Source: Anaerolineales bacterium
GTDB taxonomy: Bacteria > Chloroflexota > Anaerolineae > Anaerolineales > Villigracilaceae
Direction: 5' to 3'
Assembly (NCBI GenBank): GCA_025966435.1
Contig: JAICRQ010000030.1
Location: 1-14,393, forward strand
DNA length: 14,393 nt
The notes under the pieces were generated by a model. The model saw nothing but the letters and a program-made list of their open reading frames with translations. It ran no database searches and had not been told where the DNA came from. Position 1 is the stretch's first letter. Each line of letters begins with the position of its first letter. This document shows, piece after piece, positions 6,492 to 13,856 of the stretch. Both the position numbers and the translations under genes were made by a program.

Positions 6492-7274
6492 ATGACCAAG
6501 CCTTTTAGATCGGTACTCGCAGGGGCAGGTCTGATTCTTGCCATGCTTGCCTGTAACACGCCATTCGAACAGTTTCCGCCGCCGGACGAGGTTCAGACTG
6601 CAGCGGCGTTAACATTGCAGGCAATCTTAACCCCATCGCCAACGTCCGCCGTAGCCACACCCAACATCACGGCAACTGCCTCGCCCCGCGTAACACGAAC
6701 GGTTACAGATGTAGTCTCCTCTACCACTTCGATCACTCCCACCCATTCTGTACCTTTGGCTACCGTACGCGAAGCAACCAACTGTCGCACGGGTCCCGGG
6801 GAAGCGTATGAAGTGATTATTACCTACGTGGCAGGCAAAGAGTTAGAGATTGTCGGTCGTTATGATCCGGAGAATTTCTGGCTTGTGAAATCAAACGAAA
6901 GCCCGACAGGCACATGCTGGCTGTGGGGCGAGTTTGTGGATGTGACCGGCAGTTTCGAGGCCGTCCCCAGTGTCACGCCCCCGCCCACGGCAACCGGCGC
7001 CCCGCCGGAACCCCCGATCATCATCGAGTGGAATTTCTCCTGTGGCGGAGGTGCCCTCAACTTTACCGTCACCTGGAGAGATGTTGCCGATGATGAGGCG
7101 GGTTACCGTATCTTCAGGAACGGAGAGGCGATTGTGGAGCTGCCCGCAAACACAACCACTTATACAGATGTGTTTAACGTCTCGGGGAATCAAAGCGTGG
7201 AATATTATATACAGGTCCATTCCCCTGCAGGAACAGGAAACAGCTCAATCATGCGCATGCGATGTGGTGGGTAG
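6492..7274 (+). CDS. Lipoprotein with SH3-like and Fn3-like domains
   Basis: Envelope lipoprotein of unknown function. The signal sequence ends in a lipobox, LAMLAC, with C21 as the lipidated residue. A Thr/Ser/Pro-rich linker (about 45-88) tethers an SH3-like domain at about 88-153 (VREATNCRTGPGEAYEVI through LWGEFVDV). C98 and C142 within it could form a disulfide. A second Pro/Thr linker (160-175) leads to an Fn3/Ig-like domain (176-260) with C184 and C258 as another possible pair. The first domain resembles bacterial SH3b modules that bind cell-wall or polysaccharide ligands; the ligand is unknown. The gene converges on typA and shares the terminator at 7281-7313. It has no ribosome binding site; see the promoter at 6475. 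Confidence 0.85.
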   Translation: MTKPFRSVLAGAGLILAMLACNTPFEQFPPPDEVQTAAALTLQAILTPSPTSAVATPNITATASPRVTRTVTDVVSSTTSITPTHSVPLATVREATNCRTGPGEAYEVIITYVAGKELEIVGRYDPENFWLVKSNESPTGTCWLWGEFVDVTGSFEAVPSVTPPPTATGAPPEPPIIIEWNFSCGGGALNFTVTWRDVADDEAGYRIFRNGEAIVELPANTTTYTDVFNVSGNQSVEYYIQVHSPAGTGNSSIMRMRCGG

Positions 7275-7280
7275 AAAAAC

Positions 7281-7313
7281 AAAAGGTCTCGGAAATTTCC
7301 GAGACCTTTTTAA
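7281..7313. terminator. Bidirectional terminator between the lipoprotein gene and typA
   Basis: Perfect 30-bp palindrome at 7281-7310, with AAAAGGTCTCGG paired to CCGAGACCTTTT around AAATTT. It has A- and T-rich flanks and lies between two convergent genes whose stops are at 7274 and 7319. Confidence 0.88.
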
Positions 7314-7318
7314 TTTAA

Positions 7319-9178
7319 TTACGCTTCTTCCAACTGTTCTTTGATCTTCTTCGTCTGCTTGCCACGACCCTCAGTGTCGAGGATGCGCTTTCGAATGCGA
7401 TACGACTCGGGTGTGACTTCGAGCAGTTCATCGTCTGCGAGATATTCGATCGCCTCGTCCAGCGACATCTGCCGCGGCGGCGTAAGGCGGATTTCCATGT
7501 CACCGCGCGAGGAGCGCACGTTGGTGAGATGTTTCTTTTTGCAGACGTTGATCGGCATATCCTGCGAACGGGAGCTTTCGCCGACCACCATGCCCTCGTA
7601 AACAGACACGCCAGGACCATAGAACAGGGTTCCTCGTTCCTCTGCGTTCTTGAGGGCATACGCCGTGGTTTCGCCCGCCTCCCAGGCGACTAGCGAGCCG
7701 GTCGTGCGCGTGGACATCGGTCCCGCCATTTCGTCGTAGCCATGAAAGATCGTGTGCATCACGCCCGCGCCGCGCGTGGAGGTGAGGAATTGATAACGGA
7801 AGCCGAGCAGACCGCGCGTGGGAGCGATGTAGACCATGCGCGTCATCCCCTGACCGGCATCCTGCATGTCCATTAGCTGGCCGCGCCGCGACCCGAGCAT
7901 TTCCACTACCGCGCCGACAGTCTCGTTGCTGGTCTCGATGTGCACTTCCTCATACGGTTCAAGTAATGCGCCATCGTCTGCTCGATGGAAGATCACTTCA
8001 GGACGAGACACCTGGAACTCATACCCTTCGCGACGCATCGTCTCGATCAGAATGCCGAGATGCAGTTCGCCGCGTCCGGAAACGAGAAAGTTTTCCGTCG
8101 ATTCGGTTTCTTCGACGCGCAGCGCCACGTTCGTCCGCAGTTCTTCGAAGAGCCGCTCACGCAAGTTGCGCGACGTGCCCCATTTTCCCTCTTTACCAGC
8201 AAAGGGCGATGTATTGACGCCGAACGTCATACGAACCGTTGGTTCTTCTACTCTGATGGTGGGCAAGGCAGCTGGGTTTGTAGGGTCAGCCAGCGTTTCC
8301 CCGATCGCGATCCCATCCAGCCCGGCAAGTGACACGATGTCGCCGGCACTCGCCTCCTCGATCTCAATTTTGTTCAAACCCTGGAAGGTATAAAGATATT
8401 TCGCGGATTCAGGAAGATTACGTCCATCCGCGGTCAGACGCGCCAACCGCTGTCCTGCTTTGATTCTCCCGGCAAACACGCGCCCTATCGCAGTCACACC
8501 GCGATAATCGTCGTAACCGAGCATCGTGACAAGCAGCTGCAGCGGCGCATCCAAATCAACCTTCGGAGCAGGGATATGTTGAAGGATCACATCAAAGAGA
8601 GGTGCGAGATCAGGACTGAGGTCCGGCGTGAGACCGGCGCGTGCGGTTGTCGCCTGGGCGTAGACAATCGGGAAATCCGCTTGTTCTTCAGAGGCGCCCA
8701 GCTCGATGAAAAGGTCAAAGGTCTCATTGAGGACGCGCGAGGGCTCGGCATCCTTTCGGTCAACTTTGTTGATTACAACGATTGCCTTGTGCCCCATCTG
8801 AAGCGCTTTCTTGAGCACAAAGCGCGTCTGCGGCATGGGCCCCTCCGCCGCGTCAACGAGGAGCAGAACGCCATCCACCATATTCATGACGCGTTCCACC
8901 TCCCCACCAAAGTCCGCGTGTCCCGGCGTATCTACAATGTTGATCTTAATGGGCTTGTTCGTCCTGGGATCGACCAGTGAGATGGCAGTATTCTTGGCAA
9001 GGATGGTAATCCCGCGTTCGCGCTCGAGGTCGTTCGAATCCATCACGCGCTCCGCCACCTGCTGGTTCTCGCGGAACGTATGTGATTGGCGCAGGAGGCC
9101 ATCGACAAGAGTCGTCTTGCCGTGGTCCACGTGCGCGATGATGGCGATATTTCTTAAGTCGGTTCGTTCGATTTGCAT
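7319..9178 (-). CDS. typA: Ribosome-associated translational GTPase TypA/BipA
   Basis: EF-G-like GTPase that binds the ribosome and aids 50S assembly and stress or cold adaptation. From the Met at 9178, G1 is AHVDHGKTT (residues 15-23), switch RGIT (56-59), G3 DTPGH (83-87) and G4 NKVD (137-140), followed by the EF-Tu-like domain 2 and the EF-G-like and C-terminal BipA domains. The product is about 619 aa, close to the usual ~610. The start is placed at [20 protein letters not shown], because the upstream in-frame extension translates the heptad repeat and does not resemble the family. No clear Shine-Dalgarno sequence precedes it. TGA with a weak -10-like ATATCG lies 8 nt upstream on this strand, so a short or absent leader is possible. 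The C-terminus is Lys/Glu-rich ([10 protein letters not shown]). Confidence 0.96.
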   Translation of the reverse strand: MQIERTDLRNIAIIAHVDHGKTTLVDGLLRQSHTFRENQQVAERVMDSNDLERERGITILAKNTAISLVDPRTNKPIKINIVDTPGHADFGGEVERVMNMVDGVLLLVDAAEGPMPQTRFVLKKALQMGHKAIVVINKVDRKDAEPSRVLNETFDLFIELGASEEQADFPIVYAQATTARAGLTPDLSPDLAPLFDVILQHIPAPKVDLDAPLQLLVTMLGYDDYRGVTAIGRVFAGRIKAGQRLARLTADGRNLPESAKYLYTFQGLNKIEIEEASAGDIVSLAGLDGIAIGETLADPTNPAALPTIRVEEPTVRMTFGVNTSPFAGKEGKWGTSRNLRERLFEELRTNVALRVEETESTENFLVSGRGELHLGILIETMRREGYEFQVSRPEVIFHRADDGALLEPYEEVHIETSNETVGAVVEMLGSRRGQLMDMQDAGQGMTRMVYIAPTRGLLGFRYQFLTSTRGAGVMHTIFHGYDEMAGPMSTRTTGSLVAWEAGETTAYALKNAEERGTLFYGPGVSVYEGMVVGESSRSQDMPINVCKKKHLTNVRSSRGDMEIRLTPPRQMSLDEAIEYLADDELLEVTPESYRIRKRILDTEGRGKQTKKIKEQLEEA

Positions 9179-9200
9179 TAGGTACTCGATATTCAGATTT

Positions 9201-9263
9201 ATGGACGATCGACAATGGACCATTGACCATCTCTTATCGTCCATAGTCTATTGTCTATGGTCT
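9201..9263. repeat. Heptameric dyad repeat upstream of typA
   Basis: Nine consecutive 7-bp units, each beginning with AT. Four follow ATNGACN (9201-9228), then comes the spacer unit ATCTCTT (9229-9235), then four follow ATNGTCN (9236-9263). Because ATNGTCN is the reverse-complement register of ATNGACN, the whole block is a large imperfect palindrome. Included are ATGGACGAT/ATCGTCCAT, the perfect CAATGGACCATTG (9213-9225) and CCATAG/CTATGG. It lies just upstream of the typA start and after the terminator serving the TIR gene. Confidence 0.8.
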
Positions 9264-9274
9264 GATAAACACAC

Positions 9275-9306
9275 AAAAACCCCCGACGGGGAGGCCGAGG
9301 GTTTTT
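9275..9306 (-). terminator. Terminator between the TIR-SH3b gene and typA
   Basis: AAAAACCCCCG pairs with CGAGGGTTTTT with a single mismatch around a 10-nt loop. Read on the minus strand, a T run follows the stem. It would stop transcription leaving the minus-strand gene that ends at 9395, before typA. Confidence 0.7.
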
Positions 9307-9394
9307 TGCGGTCGGCGTGCGGGCTGAATATTATCAGAGGGTCAGTGTTTTGAGAAGGGCAAATTACTATGTGCACTTGAGCGCGATACAACGA

Positions 9395-10543
9395 TTAGGT
9401 CGAAAAGAAAGGATTAGCTTTTGTAAGCCACCAGGCTGCAACATAGCCAAATTGATTTTCTTGATCGCGAACCTTTAACCATTGCCCAACCACTCCAATT
9501 TTCTTAACAGCCACATCCACAGGCTCCAAACAAACCAAATTTTCCGTGTTTGGGATAACTCGGATGAGAGTTTCAGAGGCGACTAAGGGTTCCGTACGGA
9601 AAGCCGCTTCTGCCGTTGGCAGAGGTGCAACAACAAACGAGTGATTCTGATACTCATTATTTCCGATTAAGAACCACGCAGCAACGTACCCTTGGGTTTC
9701 ATCAGGTGTTTGCACATGTATCCATTGCCCCGGCACACCAACCTTAGCATCTACAACGATCTTTAATTCAAGAGATATGACTTTGGTATTTGCAGTCAGC
9801 CGATCCAGCAACTTTCCATCTAGTGACGGGTGTGAGCGTAGTGCAATGCCATCATCTATAGTGTAGAGGTAATATTTATCTACTGGTAAGGGGATTCTGA
9901 TTCGTTTTTCTACCTCATCATAATCCTCAGCTTCATCAAGCTCCTCGTTACTAACATACGTTAGTGTTTCCCTGATTTGTTCCTTTACCCTTTCTGCACT
10001 CAGAAGTGACTTTTGAATGACCTGATTAACTAATTTAGCATCCTCTTCCAAATCCGCCTCTTTCAAAGCTTCTTGCATACTTTTTATGGATCTTTCTGTT
10101 GGAAGCTGAAGTCCATTTGCCCGCTTCTTCAGACCATTCAACAATTTTTGATAAGACTGATCTCTATTTTCCTGAGGGAAGAAATCCGCATACTGCCAAG
10201 CTCTCAGTCGCTTCGGCGGTTCACATTCTTCCAAACGGACGGGTATTATAAATACAGTACCCTCAGGTTTGTAATCCGCAAAATCTAAGGCAATTCTCAA
10301 TTCACGTTGAACGTATCCCTCTTTATTTACAGACTGCTTTGACAGGCAAACGAGGATAATATCTGTTTCTTCAACAGCTTTTTCAATTTCATAGGCCCAA
10401 GAATCGCCCGGATTCAGTTTTTCTGAATCTAACCAGGGATCTATCCATCCTTCCTCATTCAAGCGCTGGTACAAGTCCCGAACTACAGGCTTGTCATTGG
10501 AGGAATGACAGATAAAGACACGAAGCTGACGAGATTGTGTCAT
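9395..10543 (-). CDS. TIR domain protein with two C-terminal SH3b-like domains
   Basis: Unrecognised as a named family. Residues about 6-125 form a bacterial TIR domain (RVFICHSSND at the start, then WLDSEKLNPGDSW and YVQRELRIAL). E81 sits where the catalytic glutamate of NAD-cleaving TIR domains (SARM1 E642) is found, so NADase activity is plausible but unproven. A helical, charged linker follows (about 150-215, with an acidic stretch at 200-212). Two SH3b-like repeats come next, at about 224-293 and 304-373, each ending in a GQW...GYVAAW motif. No signal peptide or TM segment is present, so these usually extracellular modules are predicted to be cytosolic. The start is fixed by AGGAGA 5 nt upstream of the ATG on the minus strand. 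The gene is AT-richer than its neighbours: two 60-base lines counted by eye were 38% and 43% G+C, against about 57% in typA. Transfer is therefore possible. Confidence 0.88.
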   Translation of the reverse strand: MTQSRQLRVFICHSSNDKPVVRDLYQRLNEEGWIDPWLDSEKLNPGDSWAYEIEKAVEETDIILVCLSKQSVNKEGYVQRELRIALDFADYKPEGTVFIIPVRLEECEPPKRLRAWQYADFFPQENRDQSYQKLLNGLKKRANGLQLPTERSIKSMQEALKEADLEEDAKLVNQVIQKSLLSAERVKEQIRETLTYVSNEELDEAEDYDEVEKRIRIPLPVDKYYLYTIDDGIALRSHPSLDGKLLDRLTANTKVISLELKIVVDAKVGVPGQWIHVQTPDETQGYVAAWFLIGNNEYQNHSFVVAPLPTAEAAFRTEPLVASETLIRVIPNTENLVCLEPVDVAVKKIGVVGQWLKVRDQENQFGYVAAWWLTKANPFFST

Positions 10544-10562
10544 GTAATTCTCCTGTCAATAA

Positions 10563-10568
10563 ATTATA
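10563..10568 (-). promoter_or_regulatory. Candidate -10 box of the TIR-SH3b gene
   Basis: TATAAT on the minus strand (ATTATA as written), predicting a start near 10556 and a very short leader carrying AGGAGA. No convincing -35 was found; TTGACG directly abuts the box. Confidence 0.4.
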
Positions 10569-10579
10569 CGTCAAAAACC

Positions 10580-10588
10580 TGATATAAT
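10580..10588 (+). promoter_or_regulatory. Extended -10 promoter for the leader ORF / ABC-F gene
   Basis: TGA followed by a perfect TATAAT, ending 9 nt before the ATG at 10598. Its -35 region would overlap the opposing -10 box at 10563-10568. Confidence 0.55.
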
Positions 10589-10597
10589 CTGTTCACT

Positions 10598-10699
10598 ATG
10601 CGATACGAACGATCAGACAATTTCTTCCTGTGCATTGGTATGCGTGGATTTGATAACGAGGGTTTCCTATTCACGCGCCTGTTGTCTGAAGATAAGTAA
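10598..10699 (+). CDS. Possible 33-aa leader peptide or small protein upstream of ABC-F
   Basis: A short ORF beginning MRYERSDNFFLCIGMRG and ending LLSEDK, with its ATG about 3 nt after the predicted transcript start and no ribosome binding site. It is followed 19 nt later by an intrinsic terminator and then the ABC-F gene. Two readings fit. It may be a regulatory leader peptide of the kind known in front of antibiotic-responsive ABC-F genes, or an independent leaderless small gene with its own terminator. The sequence is not recognised. Short length and lack of homology evidence keep confidence modest. Confidence 0.45.
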   Translation: MRYERSDNFFLCIGMRGFDNEGFLFTRLLSEDK

Positions 10700-10718
10700 A
10701 CGTTCCTTATGCTTTCTC

Positions 10719-10749
10719 ACGCCGTGGCGCCCTGCGTCACGGCGTTTTT
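10719..10749 (+). terminator. Intrinsic terminator in the ABC-F 5' leader
   Basis: ACGCCGTG (10719-10726) pairs perfectly with CACGGCGT (10738-10745) and runs into TTTTT, 26 nt before the ABC-F start. GCGCC inside the leader ORF (10675-10679) could pair with GGCGC (10726-10730) and disturb the stem. Confidence 0.75.
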
Positions 10750-10775
10750 GTTTAAGTTGTATGATTGGAGTACCC

Positions 10776-12449
10776 ATGATCTCGATCACAGTTTCAAATG
10801 CCACATTGATCCTTGGCGCGCATGCCATCTTCCGCGACCTGAGTTGGGAAGTCCAGCACGACCAGAAGATCGGTCTGATTGGTCCGAACGGCGCGGGGAA
10901 ATCGTCGCTTTTCAAGTTGATCATTGGCGAGCATTCCCCTGAAAAGGGTGGCGCCGTCATAAAAGCCAGAGGTGTGACTGTTGGCTACCTGCCCCAGCAC
11001 CCAGAATTCGAGCCGGAAAAGACGGCCCTTGCACTAGCTTTGGAGGGGAACCCGCGCATCGCCGAAATCGAAACGGAGTTACAGCGGGTCGAAGAAAAAC
11101 TTGGCACGCCAGACGTCTACAACAACGCCAGGGCGCTGGAGCGCGCCCTGGACGCCCAGCATAAGTTGTTAGAGGAATACGAATCCCTGGGAGGGATGAA
11201 TTATGCCTCGCGCGTGCGCGAGATCCTGCGCGGGCTGGGACTGCCTGAAACCGATTTCGAAAAACCCATTCGCGTTTTGAGCGGCGGGCAGAAGAAACTG
11301 ATCGGATTGGCGCGGCTGATGCTGGCGCGCCCCTCGGTGCTGCTCCTGGATGAGCCCGATAATCACCTCGATATGCCCGGTAAAGCGTACCTGGAAAAAC
11401 TGATCAACGAGTATCCGGGCGCAGTCGTGATCATCTCTCATGACCGCTATATCCTGGATGCAGTTGCCACTCACATCGCCGAGATCGAAGACGGCAGAAT
11501 CACAACATTTCCTGGAAACTATACGGAATACATTCTTGACAAAGAAGAACGCCTGGCGCGCCAGGAAGAGTTATATAAGGTCCAGCAACGCGAGATCGGC
11601 CGCCTGGAAATGGCGATCAAAAGATTCGCGATGTGGGGCAAAGTGTACGACAATGAGAAGTTCGCTAAAAAAGCCAAAACGATGCAGAAGCGGCTCGACA
11701 AGATGGACAAGATGGAAAAACCTGTACTCGAGCGGCGCAAGATGGACTTTGCAATGAACGGCTGGCGTGGGTCGAATCAGGTGTTGGAGTTGGTGAATGT
11801 AAGCAAATGCTTTCCTGCCTCGGCGGTGACACAAGATCGAATTATTCTCGATAACATCAATTTCCTTATCCGGCATGGCGAGCGCGTAGGGCTGATCGGC
11901 TCGAACGGCGCGGGTAAATCCGTACTGCTGCGTTTGATCCTGGGAAGGGAGCAACCTACGAATGGAGAGATCAAGATCGGACCGAGCGTGAAAGTTGGTT
12001 ATTACGCGCAGGAGCATGATACGCTGGATTTCAACCAGACCCTGATCGACGCCGTCCGCCTGGCTGGCAGCATGAGTGAATCCAATGCCGTTTCGTTCCT
12101 CATCCGCTACCTGTTCCCCTACCAGCAGGCGACCCAGCAGATTGGATCGCTCTCAGGCGGCGAGCGCAGCCGGCTGCAGTTGGCGCTGTTGGTTCTTTCG
12201 GGAGCGAATTTTCTCCTGCTCGATGAGCCAACTAACAACCTGGATATCGCCTCTGCGGAAGTGCTGGAAAATGCCCTGAACGATTTCAACGGGACAGTGC
12301 TCGTCATTTCGCATGACCGCTACTTCCTGGACCGGACAGTGGACCGCATCTTCGCGCTAGAGAACGGGACAATTACCGAGCATCTCGGTGGATACAGTGA
12401 CTACGCGGCGAAGGCTAGAGTCCAAGCCAATGGTCAGAAAGCACCCTGA
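10776..12449 (+). CDS. ABC-F family ATPase (ribosome-acting, duplicated ABC domains)
   Basis: Soluble tandem ABC ATPase of the ABC-F class. Family members bind the ribosomal E site and relieve stalling or antibiotic inhibition. From the Met at 10776 (557 aa): Walker A 36-43 (GPNGAGKS), signature LSGGQ 168-172 and Walker B DEPDNHLD 192-199. An inter-domain arm follows, with AMWGKVYDNEKFAKKAKTMQ then Lys-rich helices. The second domain has Walker A 375-382 (GSNGAGKS), signature LSGGE 459-463 and DEPTNNLD 483-490. There is no TM segment, as expected. The start is preferred at 10776 (GGAG at 10767-10770); the longer in-frame ORF from 10635 runs through the terminator. Both DEPTNHLD motifs are one substitution away from the family consensus. 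The subfamily (housekeeping or resistance) cannot be assigned. A TATGAT at 10760-10765 could give it a separate near-leaderless promoter. Confidence 0.92.
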   Translation: MISITVSNATLILGAHAIFRDLSWEVQHDQKIGLIGPNGAGKSSLFKLIIGEHSPEKGGAVIKARGVTVGYLPQHPEFEPEKTALALALEGNPRIAEIETELQRVEEKLGTPDVYNNARALERALDAQHKLLEEYESLGGMNYASRVREILRGLGLPETDFEKPIRVLSGGQKKLIGLARLMLARPSVLLLDEPDNHLDMPGKAYLEKLINEYPGAVVIISHDRYILDAVATHIAEIEDGRITTFPGNYTEYILDKEERLARQEELYKVQQREIGRLEMAIKRFAMWGKVYDNEKFAKKAKTMQKRLDKMDKMEKPVLERRKMDFAMNGWRGSNQVLELVNVSKCFPASAVTQDRIILDNINFLIRHGERVGLIGSNGAGKSVLLRLILGREQPTNGEIKIGPSVKVGYYAQEHDTLDFNQTLIDAVRLAGSMSESNAVSFLIRYLFPYQQATQQIGSLSGGERSRLQLALLVLSGANFLLLDEPTNNLDIASAEVLENALNDFNGTVLVISHDRYFLDRTVDRIFALENGTITEHLGGYSDYAAKARVQANGQKAP

Positions 12450-12470
12450 GGCATAAGTAGATCGTTGTCC

Positions 12471-12503
12471 AAACGCCGGGAGTTTGATGAGCTTCCGGCG
12501 TTT
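12471..12503 (+). terminator. Terminator after the ABC-F gene
   Basis: AAACGCCGGGAG pairs with CTTCCGGCGTTT (12 bp with one G-T pair) around a 9-nt loop, followed by a weak T-rich tail. Confidence 0.7.
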
Positions 12504-12530
12504 GCTGCTTAAAGTTCCGCGAGGGTTCGA

Positions 12531-12539
12531 TGGTATAAT
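12531..12539 (+). promoter_or_regulatory. Extended -10 promoter abutting the LysM gene start
   Basis: TGG followed by a perfect TATAAT, ending 10 nt before the ATG at 12550. No ribosome binding site lies between, so a leaderless or near-leaderless transcript is predicted. Confidence 0.6.
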
Positions 12540-12549
12540 TTCCGCCCGT

Positions 12550-13722
12550 ATGTCCCAAGAACCTTCAACTCAAAAATCACAGATCTGCCCTACCTGCGGT
12601 ACGCGTCTGAGTGAAAATGCCACACGGTGCCTGGTCTGTGGCACAGAAATCACAGCAAAAGCTGCTGCTAAATCGAAAAAAGCGGAAACCGGCATGCAAG
12701 CCAGTCGGATGCCGGAGATCACATTGAGCCTGCCCGCGGCGCTTGGCGCGCTGGCAGTTATCCTGTTGATCGGCGCAGCTGCCGTCTACTTTAGCCTGCG
12801 AGCTGGACTCACAGGGGCAACGCTCACCGAGCCAACGGCCGAAGGCACAGCAACCGAAACTGCCACCATTACGCCTACCGCTACAGAAACTCTGCTTCCA
12901 ACTGACCAGCCAACAGTAACACCACTGCCTCCACTCGAATATACCGTCAAAGATGGGGATACCTGTGGATTGCTTGCAGCTACGTTTGGTGTCTCCAGCC
13001 AAAGTATTATTGTTGAAAATCAGCTATCCGCGCAGTGTTTTGTGTCCGTGGGGCAAATTCTCAAGATTCCCTATCCCACATCCACTCCTGCACCGCCTCC
13101 CACCGATATTCCCAATGAAGCCACGCAAACAGCAAATGCCTGCGAAAAAATTAGCTATACAGTCCAAGAAAATGACACTCTAGGACTCATTTCTGCGAAC
13201 TACAATGTTCCACAGGATGCAATTAAGTTCTACAACGGTTTATCTACAGATGCTGTGTTCCTTGGGCAGCCATTGATTATTCCACTATGCGAAAGGTTCG
13301 CGACGCCTGGTCCGACGCCGACCGCAACCCTGCCGCCTCCCTATCAGGCACCGAATCTGCTCCTGCCGGCAGATGGCGCAGCCTTTACCCTCGCCAATGA
13401 TGTGGTCACCCTGCAATGGGCATCCATCGGGACGCTGCGAGAGAACGAAGCTTACCAGGTAATCATCGAAGACGTCACATCCGGTCAGGGACGACGTATC
13501 ACTGAAAACGTCACAGATACGAAATTTATCGTGCCTACTTCCTTCCGTCCCAATGACAACCTGGCACATGTCATGCGCTGGTGGGTCACTACCGTCCGCC
13601 AAAACGGCGTAGACGAGCAGGGACAGCCGCTGTTCGAGTCCGCCGGTGCGATCAGTGACAAACGTGTTTTCACCTGGGTCGGAGTTACTGTGGAGGGTGA
13701 AGAAGCGACTCCTACTCCATGA
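12550..13722 (+). CDS. Zinc-ribbon / TM / double-LysM envelope protein
   Basis: Membrane-anchored protein of unknown function, 390 aa from the Met at 12550. An N-terminal zinc ribbon (C13-x2-C16 and C27-x2-C30) is followed by an Ala/Lys-rich linker, one TM helix (about 61-82) and a Thr/Pro/Glu-rich spacer. Two LysM domains follow at about 130-174 (YTVKDGDTCGLL to ILKIPYP) and 202-246 (ISYTVQENDTLG to PLIIPL). After a second Pro/Thr linker comes an Ig/Fn3-like domain (about 266-385). The expected topology puts the zinc ribbon in the cytosol and the LysM domains outside, where LysM commonly binds N-acetylglucosamine polymers. The in-frame ATG at 12484 is rejected: the extension would cross the promoter and the terminator stem, and the zinc ribbon begins only after 12550. 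Confidence 0.9.
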   Translation: MSQEPSTQKSQICPTCGTRLSENATRCLVCGTEITAKAAAKSKKAETGMQASRMPEITLSLPAALGALAVILLIGAAAVYFSLRAGLTGATLTEPTAEGTATETATITPTATETLLPTDQPTVTPLPPLEYTVKDGDTCGLLAATFGVSSQSIIVENQLSAQCFVSVGQILKIPYPTSTPAPPPTDIPNEATQTANACEKISYTVQENDTLGLISANYNVPQDAIKFYNGLSTDAVFLGQPLIIPLCERFATPGPTPTATLPPPYQAPNLLLPADGAAFTLANDVVTLQWASIGTLRENEAYQVIIEDVTSGQGRRITENVTDTKFIVPTSFRPNDNLAHVMRWWVTTVRQNGVDEQGQPLFESAGAISDKRVFTWVGVTVEGEEATPTP

Positions 13723-13744
13723 TTATTATCAATTTAGAACCAAG

Positions 13745-13771
13745 CTCCCTGTCTTTCGACAGGGAGTTTTT
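13745..13771 (+). terminator. Strong terminator after the LysM gene
   Basis: CTCCCTGTC and GACAGGGAG form a perfect 9-bp stem with loop TTTC and tail TTTTTATTT. Confidence 0.9.
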
Positions 13772-13780
13772 ATTTCCCTC

Positions 13781-13808
13781 TTGACAAAAAGCTATATTTC
13801 ATTAAAAT
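13781..13808 (+). promoter_or_regulatory. Promoter of the ArsR-type regulator gene
   Basis: TTGACA (13781-13786), 16-bp spacer, TAAAAT (13803-13808). The downstream leader is AT-rich, with TTATTCAATTTTGTGAATAA (13817-13836) as a near-perfect inverted repeat: TTATTCA and TGAATAA arms around ATTTTG. This could be an operator for autoregulation or a weak stem. Confidence 0.6.
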
Positions 13809-13856
13809 ATACAAATTATTCAATTTTGTGAATAATTCAATAATTGGAGAAAACTA

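Noticed and set aside
8576..8980. 134-aa plus-strand ORF opposite typA
   Set aside because: Shadow of typA codons; no start signal and no motif.
9201..9263. Heptad repeat considered as a CRISPR or coding extension of TypA
   Set aside because: The units are 7 bp with no spacers, so it is not CRISPR. Translation of the in-frame extension merely reads the repeat and is not part of the TypA family.
9307..9394. 88-bp gap between the terminator and the TIR-SH3b stop
   Set aside because: No ORF, hairpin or repeat of note seen on either strand.
12484..12549. N-terminal extension of the LysM protein from ATG 12484
   Set aside because: It would translate the terminator arm and the TATAAT promoter; the zinc ribbon protein begins naturally at 12550.
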